A stretch of DNA of 64,000 nucleotides from Flaveria trinervia. Its lineage: Eukaryota > Streptophyta > Magnoliopsida > Asterales > Asteraceae. The translations under genes were made by a program, and so were the position numbers. Shown here in pieces: positions 58,168 to 64,000 of this stretch (position 1 is the stretch's first letter; each line of letters opens with the position of its first letter). The stretch lies in the NCBI GenBank assembly GCA_025506515.1, contig CM046453.1, positions 33,189,715 through 33,253,714 on the forward strand, in the 5' to 3' direction. Under the pieces are notes generated by a model. That model made no database searches and was not told the origin of the DNA. It worked only from the letters and a program-made list of their open reading frames with translations.

Positions 58168-59500
58168 GATACTGAGACCCGACTAGATGTCAACGAGACT
58201 ACTGTACTACTACAAAGCTTGAGAATAGATTGCGACATCGAGTCTAGTATCTTGGAGGCTCAAGAAGTGGTGCAACAAGAAGAAAGAATGAAGGATGAGC
58301 TAGAACATAATCTTTTAACCCGATTGGAAACGAAACCCAATGGATTGATGTACTTCGCAAGTCGAATTTGGGTTCCAAATCGCGATAAACTTCGTACCTT
58401 TATCATGAACGAAGCTCTTCAAACTCGTTATTCTATTCATCCTGGCTCCGATGAGATGTACATGGACCTACGTGATCAATATTTGTGGCCTGGAATGAAG
58501 AAGGATATAGCGACTTACGTAGCTAAGTGCCTCACGTGTACGAAGGTTAAGCCGAAAATCAATGTCCAAGTGGATTACTTGAGCAACCCGAGATCCCTGT
58601 GTGGAAGTGGGAACATATATCCATGGACTTCATAACTAAGCTACCCCGAACCTCTCGAGGACATGATAGCATATGGGTGATGGTTGACCGATTGACTAAA
58701 TCGGCACATTTTATACCCATATGTGACACTTACAAGACATCAAGGTTAGCTCTTATATACGTTGATGAGATTGTAAGTCGTCATGGGGTACCTCTGCATA
58801 TCATATCCGACCGAGACGCTCGTTTCACTCCGCATTTTTGGTCGTCTATGCAAGAACTCTTGGGGTACTCAATTGGACCTAAGCACGGCTTACCATCCTC
58901 AAACTGATGGTCAAACCGAGCGAACGATCCAAACCTTGAGGATTTGCTACGCCTGTGTGTCCTTGACTTTGGTGGTGGTTGGGATACGCATCTACCGCTC
59001 GTGGAATTTTCGTATAACAATAGTTACCCCTCGAGTATCAAGATGGCACCATTTGAAGCGCTCTATGGTCGTAGGTGTCGATCACCGATCTGCTGGACCA
59101 CCATTGGTGAAAACTTCATCACTGGTCCTGAACTTATACAAGAGAAGACCGATAAAGTTTCTATCATCCGCAAGAACCTTGAAGTGGTGAGAAGTCGACA
59201 AAAGAGCTATGTTGTTAAGCGACGTAAGCCATTGGAATTCCAAGTTGGGGAGATGGTTCTTCTTAAGGTTTCATTGTGGAAAGGAGTGGTTCGCTTTGGA
59301 AAGAAGGGTAAACTAGCTCCAAGATTTGTAGGATGTTTCAAAATCCTGAAAAGGATTGGGAAAGTGGCTTATAAACTGGAACTACCTTCCGACCTTAGTA
59401 TCTGTGTTCCACGTCTCAAATTTGAGAAAGTGCTTGGCCGAAAAAAGTCTGTATGTTTCGCCGGAAGACATTCAGATCAACGAGTCCTTGCCTTTTGTTA
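58168..59500 (+). pseudogene. Element G: integrase
   Basis: Open 58219-58635 with the zinc-binding domain HPGSDEMYMDLRDQY then YVAKCLTCTKVK (HHCC). After a frameshift the core has HISMDFITKLPRTSRGHDSIWV (Asp 1) and HIISDRDARFTPHFW (Asp 2). After another frame change comes YHPQTDGQTERTIQTL (Glu). The C-terminal part 58944-59501 has WTTIGENFITGPELIQ, RQKSYVVKRRKPLEF and LAPRFVGCFKILKRIG. The DDE triad is conserved but spread over frames. Confidence 0.92.
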
Positions 59501-59655
59501 AGAAGCCTGTTGAGATCATGGACCACATTAGGATGAAGACTAGAACCACAACAACCCCAATCGTCAAGATTCAGTGGGAGAATAAGCGAGGCGCTGAATT
59601 CACTTGGGAGCGTGAAGAGCATATGAAGAATAAGTACCCATTCTTATTTGTATAG
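59501..59655 (+). pseudogene. Element G: chromodomain-like C-terminus
   Basis: TPIVKIQWENKRGAEFTWERE followed by HMKNKYPFLFV, then stop TAG. Position, length and the WEREE-type motif fit the degenerate chromodomain of Tekay-lineage chromoviruses, thought to steer integration to chromatin marks. The aromatic cage is incomplete, as in related plant elements. Confidence 0.7.
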
Positions 59656-59705
59656 TTTCATTTTTTTCTTAATTTCGGGACGAAATTCTTTTAAGTTGGG
59701 GAGAC
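59656..59705 (+). other. Element G 3' UTR and polypurine tract
   Basis: Short pyrimidine-rich stretch, then aagttggggagac ending at 59705, immediately before the LTR. It primes plus-strand synthesis. Confidence 0.85.
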
Positions 59706-59925
59706 TATAGCATCTCGTATTTTTGTTAACTAAAAGTTAACTTCGTTTATTCTTATAAGGGTCATTATTGACAACTATGAAACTCATGTGTTATTTATGA
59801 TTATTCTTTTTAGTCATCATTAATTTTAATACATGAATGTTAAAATAAAAATATCAAATAATATTAATCATGTTAATATTAATAGTAGGAATAATAATAC
59901 AAGTTATAATAATAATATTAATAAC

Positions 59926-59962
<37 letters not shown>

Positions 59963-61169
59963 GTAACAATAATAATATTAATAATAACAATAATATTGAT
60001 ATTAATAATATTAATAATAATAATGAGAATTTAATTAACTAAAACTTAAAACAACTAAGCTAGGGGGTTAAATTGTTATTTTTAAAACTTTAAATGCAAG
60101 TTTTGAGCATAAAATAATAAAAACAAAACTACAAGGACCAAGTGTGTAAATAATTAAAACCCAAACCCCCTTCCCCCTATTCCTCGCGTTTTTTCCGGCC
60201 ACAACTCCGGCCACCCTCCGACTGAAGTCCGGTGGCCCTATAACCCTCATTTTCTCTTCGAATTGAGACCCCCCAAAACCATGGCAACCTATCGGAAACT
60301 CGAATCAAACCTGAATATGTCACTTAAATGCGTTTATCAACCGGTTACAAACTCCAATAGAATAGTAACCGATACCTTTAATCATAGAACCGTTCGGCCA
60401 TTTAACATCACTAATAATTCAAGTAAATGAACTCACACGATCGACTATCTACTTCTAATTGTATACTAATTCCAATTTCATCCGAAACACACATGAATTA
60501 CACCCCGATTACCCCTTTGAAGCCGCGACCTGCAACTTGATCAAAATCTACCTTCCGAGCATTATTAACTTCAATTGATCGAGGGCTTTGCATCAAGAAC
60601 CACATCCAAAGCTATCCTTAAGTTTAATTCGATTGTTATCAATGTTTGATCTTCGATTGGACACCAGACATTCGCATTTGTTCTTCGTACTGTTCATCCT
60701 TTGTTCTACATCAAATCGGGTAATTGAATACATGAATCTTTTCGAATTGACATGGGAACGAAAGCCCCATGATTATCAACATTAACAATAAGGATTTGAT
60801 CTTCAATTTGGGGGAAAATCGTTTCTAGGGTTCATGTAAATTGGGGGTTTTGTTTTAACTTTGCTTTTAAGAATTAAGGTAAGAGTTTTAACGTGGCTTA
60901 GGCCTTTGATTCACGGGTAATGTGTGTGCAGCTTGACCTTGAGGTCCCGGGTTCGAGCCCGAGCACCCTCAAGTCAAATTTTTTAGCCTTTTTAGGCTTA
61001 AAACAATATTAGAAAAATTGTAATAAATATAAAATGATTTCTATAAACTTCTAATATTTTTCTTAGATTATTTAAACATTTTCAATAAAATTATTCTCTA
61101 AAACATTTTAACATCTTATTTAAATTTTTATTTGCAAATGTTATAACTAAACACATTTGTAAATCTTAT

Positions 61170-61200
<31 letters not shown>

Positions 61201-62302
61201 TATGTATATATATATTTATATAATAAAATAAATTATTAAATTATTATTGGACCTCATGTTTCTTTGATTAAAGATTAATCATATTAATTATAGTATTCAA
61301 ATATATCTAAAGTTATTTACAAGAATCTAGTCCTTTTAAAATTTTATAAAATGCTAATTCTTTTATTGAACAAGTATAAATAGGAGTTCACTAAATTTTA
61401 TAAAACCTCAAAATATTAAACCTAGTCCTCGATAATTCATTAAAACTTATTATTAAACTTAACTCTTGAAAAAAAATATTATATTTAGGTTCCTTGTGAC
61501 GATTCATGTTGGAACGACATCCATTAATATTCTTATTAATCGTCCTGTTTACACGTATTTTGCCATGTGAGTTTCCTTGCCCCTTTTTTTACATTTTTCA
61601 CACTATTTGGGGTGAAACATGATACTTATACATCATACACTTATAAACATTTGAGACTTGTAAAGTACTTGCAATTCATCTTTATATTTTGTCATGGTTA
61701 TTTGTGTGTTGTAAGTGTTTATATGAGATACATAGTTTGTTTACAGTCATTAACTATTGCTAGCCTGGCGGCGTCTTAGATCTTTATGCCTGACAAGCCT
61801 ATTTGGTGTTAAAGCCGAGGTATTGCCGGCTCCTGATGACGTATGCTTGTTCATCATGGGAACCAAATACACTTAGCCAATCTTATATACTTGTAATCAA
61901 GTCGAGGTTTGGTTGTAACGATATGTGTTCTATAACCTTACTAACTTATGACCTATGACATGAATTGCTACTTGTAACTTTATCATATTATGTATGAAAA
62001 CCTTGGAAACTCACCAGCTAGTTTTAGTTGACCTTTTATTTTTATCATGTTTTAGGTAACCCTGAAGTTTAAAGTGGTCATTTGAAGCTTGCAATAAAAC
62101 TAGGACTTGGACCTAGTTAAATAAATTAATGTTATGTTACGTTTTGTTTATTTGGGATTATTTCATGTTTTGAGACTTATGTTTGTAATACCTTTTGAAA
62201 CTTATAATTTTAATATTTACACTTAAATATAGCGTTATGTGCCTGTGAACAGTCTTAACCCTCACATCTCGACGATTCTGCCGTCAAGGTTGGGGTGTGA
62301 CA
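59706..62302 (+). repeat. Element G 3' LTR (2597 bp)
   Basis: Starts TATAGCATCTCG (the 5' LTR has TGTAACATCTCG) and ends GGGGTGTGACA. It contains the AAT array (59881-60022), a second tRNA-like hairpin (60938-60973, with one arm base changed to CCCGAG) and an expanded AT dinucleotide run near 61170-61215 absent from the other LTR. An ORF-like N-rich translation here is only the microsatellite. Confidence 0.94.
60938..60973 (+). promoter_or_regulatory. tRNA T-arm-like hairpin with B-box (G 3' LTR)
   Basis: Second copy of the hairpin at 45293. GGTTCGAGCCC (60950-60960) is unchanged although surrounding bases differ; the closing stem CTTGAGG/CCTCAAG is also intact. Confidence 0.6.
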
Positions 62303-62307
62303 ATGAC

Positions 62308-63110
62308 AATATAATAAGTAATAATCAAACACAAGAAGTAATTTTCAAGGTACTTGCATATATTGCATCTCAACTCAAATATTACAAGACTCTTACAAGC
62401 AAACGTTTATGAGTTATGAGAAACTATATATAATACTACATACATCCTTATATACTTTGATACCAGTTGGAATCCTCTAACTAAAGCAAATACTACAAAG
62501 CTATAGTTTAAGGTATCTCAGATAAGACTTTATCTGAGATATGGTAGTCAGGACATGTAATATCAGAGGTCTGCATGGCTCTTTGAGAATGGTAGTTAGG
62601 ACATGTAATATTAGACTTACCTTTAAAGTTGGTAACTTGTACTAACATAAAAAGGTGAACAATGGAATAAAGTATGGTCAACTACATGGCTCTTTGAGAA
62701 AATTCCATGCAATATCAGAGGTCTGCAGCGGAGTGTCAGAGACCATACTTTTGTCCACTAGTTCAAAGCAGTGTCTTCCGAAGGTTAAATGGCTTCGGAA
62801 GAACAAGTACTTCCAAAGCCACTTATACTTCGGAAGAGACTACTTCTTCTGAGGATTGAGGAATTCTTCTTTCTTCATACTTTGGAAGTAGTCTTGGGAT
62901 TTCTTCTTTTTAGACTTCATCTTCGGAAGTGAATACTTTATCTTTAGAAGTTGAGTTTTGCCTTCGGAAGTGGAACTTTCACTTTGTCTTCGGAAGAACT
63001 CTACTTCCTTCGAAAGTTCCACACTTGGCTTCGGAAGCCTTTGTAAGTAGCATCAAAATTTATCTAAGTGATTTGGTTTTGGTTGCACTAGCCTTCTTAT
63101 TGATCGAATA
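62308..63110 (-). repeat. Element A 5' LTR, distal part
   Basis: Continuation of the LTR begun at 7370. The end ggttgcactagccttcttattgat resembles the end of the B LTR, and the segment is dense in cttcggaag (62770-63040), including seven near-perfect units. The terminal CA appears as TA. The A/B LTR layout (aatcctctaac region, then the motif cluster) is preserved. The preceding atgac (62303-62307) is the G target duplication. Confidence 0.78.
62765..63040. repeat. CTTCGGAAG motif cluster in A LTR
   Basis: Copies of cttcggaag/cttccgaag and one-off variants at about 62775, 62801, 62829, 62922, 62962, 62986 and 63029. The core TTCGGAA differs from its reverse complement TTCCGAA by a single central base. 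Confidence 0.8.
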
Positions 63111-63177
63111 GCCTTGATGAAGGCAGCTAAAGATAGGCAAAAGTCGTATGCTAATAAACGACGTAGACCTATTGATA
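63111..63177 (+). pseudogene. Element H: gypsy integrase C-terminal fragment
   Basis: Translates as LMKAAKDRQKSYANKRRRP. It aligns with NLEVVRSRQKSYVVKRRKP of G integrase (about 59176-59236). It is the host sequence into which A inserted, and it stops abruptly at about 63177. Confidence 0.8.
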
Positions 63178-63181
63178 TGTG

Positions 63182-64000
63182 ATTGGTATCATAGCCATGG
63201 TTATAGGGAATTAGGTTATTAGAAATGGAATGAACTAGACTATAACTAAGTACCCTTACACGTAAGTCCTCTCATGTATTTTTTATGCTTAGATAGGATT
63301 TTATATGCCTTATGTGTGTATACTTGATTATGTCATTATATGCCTTATGTGTTTTTTCTTATACTTTGAATCTTATCAATGCACACACGAACCTTAAATC
63401 ATATTCTAAGGCGTTATGTGCCTAATTCAAATGGTTTTCAAAATAAGCGTTGCATCGTTATTCGTGGTTTTCAAGTCTCGTCAAAGTCTATGTCCTATAA
63501 CTTGAAACATGTAATGCTGGAAGAGCGTGAGTGTGTATCTTGAGGTGTTCTGTCTAGGAAAGGTTGTAGTTGACCTAATACTTTGATAAGTCAACGTATT
63601 GCTTTAGTTTGTAAACCAAACGTTACACTCGAAACATCTTGTTATTTTGAATCGTCATATCGTTGATCTTGTCATCTTGGAACTTCAAACTCATTACCCA
63701 ATTCTTATAACGACCCTTAATTATCTTTTTGAATGTCTTCCCCTTAAAACCGCACTTAATCTCAAAACTCATTTCATTAATACTCTTATTCTGAACTAAA
63801 CCATTAATCTAAGAAACACGGTTCTCGTATCAACTTTAATTAATGTAACTTTGAAACCTCAATGATATAGTAAACAAAAACAAGTCATCTAAGAACCATG
63901 CTATGGTTGTTTGCTTTGAGAAGCTCCTCTAGATTTGTATTTCATCCAAAAATACCTTAAACATATTTCTCGTGTTCGTCAAGCTGACTCTCGTATTAAA
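63182..64000 (+). mobile_element. Element H: gypsy primer site, leader and degraded 5' internal region
   Basis: TGGTATCATAGC at 63184-63195 is a one-change PBS. It is followed by a leader matching G 46640-46690 (atagggatttaggttatt). No LTR precedes it; the integrase fragment joins directly. Around 63898-63990, tggttgtttgctttgagaag resembles the G protease-distal segment (ICFEKCICIPLPF), so gag is largely deleted or decayed. The element continues past the window. Confidence 0.65.

Larger units (their letters stand above)
7464..62302 (+). mobile_element. Element G: Tekay-like Ty3/gypsy with nested B and E
   Basis: Plus-strand gypsy retrotransposon, about 10.5 kb without its nested guests. The 5' LTR is 7464-8262 plus 44832-46624; the internal region is 46625-50376 plus 58168-59705; the 3' LTR is 59706-62302. 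Protein order is gag, protease, RT, RNase H, integrase, chromodomain-like tail, which is the gypsy order. B interrupts the 5' LTR and E interrupts pol. It sits in the 5' LTR of A. Stops and a protease active-site change show it is dead. Confidence 0.9.

Noticed and set aside
59833..60042. Asn-rich ORF of 69 codons
   Set aside because: It is a reading of the AAT microsatellite in the G 3' LTR.
62303..63110. Single-copy host DNA after the G 3' LTR
   Set aside because: CTTCGGAAG units and an LTR end like that of B show it is the rest of the A 5' LTR.

Overview
This window is plant nuclear DNA made entirely of LTR retrotransposons. I see no host gene, no intact tRNA or rRNA gene and no CRISPR array. 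The Ty1/copia elements have the hallmarks of the SIRE/Maximus lineage: a long gag with two zinc knuckles, a GGGGGAGTT-type polypurine tract, and a very large extra ORF (called aORF here) after RNase H. The Ty3/gypsy element is Tekay-like, with 2.6 kb LTRs, a chromodomain-like tail and an initiator-tRNA-Met primer site. The gag and aORF flavour suggests a eudicot, plausibly Asteraceae. That is an inference from family resemblance, not something the DNA proves.

The layout is a Russian doll, solved from LTR ends, primer sites, polypurine tracts and 5-bp target-site duplications. H, a gypsy remnant (+, 63111-64000), was hit by A, a SIRE-type copia (-, 1131-7463 and 62308-63110). A was hit in its 5' LTR by G, a Tekay-like gypsy (+, 7464-62302), and near its 3' end by F, another LTR element (+, 1-1130, left end outside the window). 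G was hit in its 5' LTR by B, a SIRE copia (-, 8263-44826, TSD tatac), and in pol by E, a SIRE copia (+, 50377-58162, TSD agttc). B was hit in its aORF by D, a SIRE copia (-, 10547-34765, TSD acctt). D was hit in its RT by C, a SIRE copia (+, 18194-31209, TSD tgctt).

The three SIRE families are A/B, C and D/E. Each encodes gag, protease, integrase, RT and RNase H, followed by a spacer and the aORF; parts are deleted in D and E. All copies are broken by stops, frameshifts and catalytic substitutions. E is the youngest: its LTRs differ at only about five positions, yet it has lost integrase, RT and RNase H while keeping gag, a canonical protease motif and the aORF C-terminal half.

Four observations stand out. 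(1) Each SIRE family has its own short self-complementary motif, scattered through LTRs, leader or gag tail, and the pol-aORF spacer. (2) The aORF of D and E carries an AT-rich GT-AG intron at the same phase-1 position. (3) Four hairpins in the D spacer keep an invariant loop, with compensatory stem changes in the first two. (4) The gypsy LTR carries a tRNA T-arm-like hairpin with a Pol III B-box.
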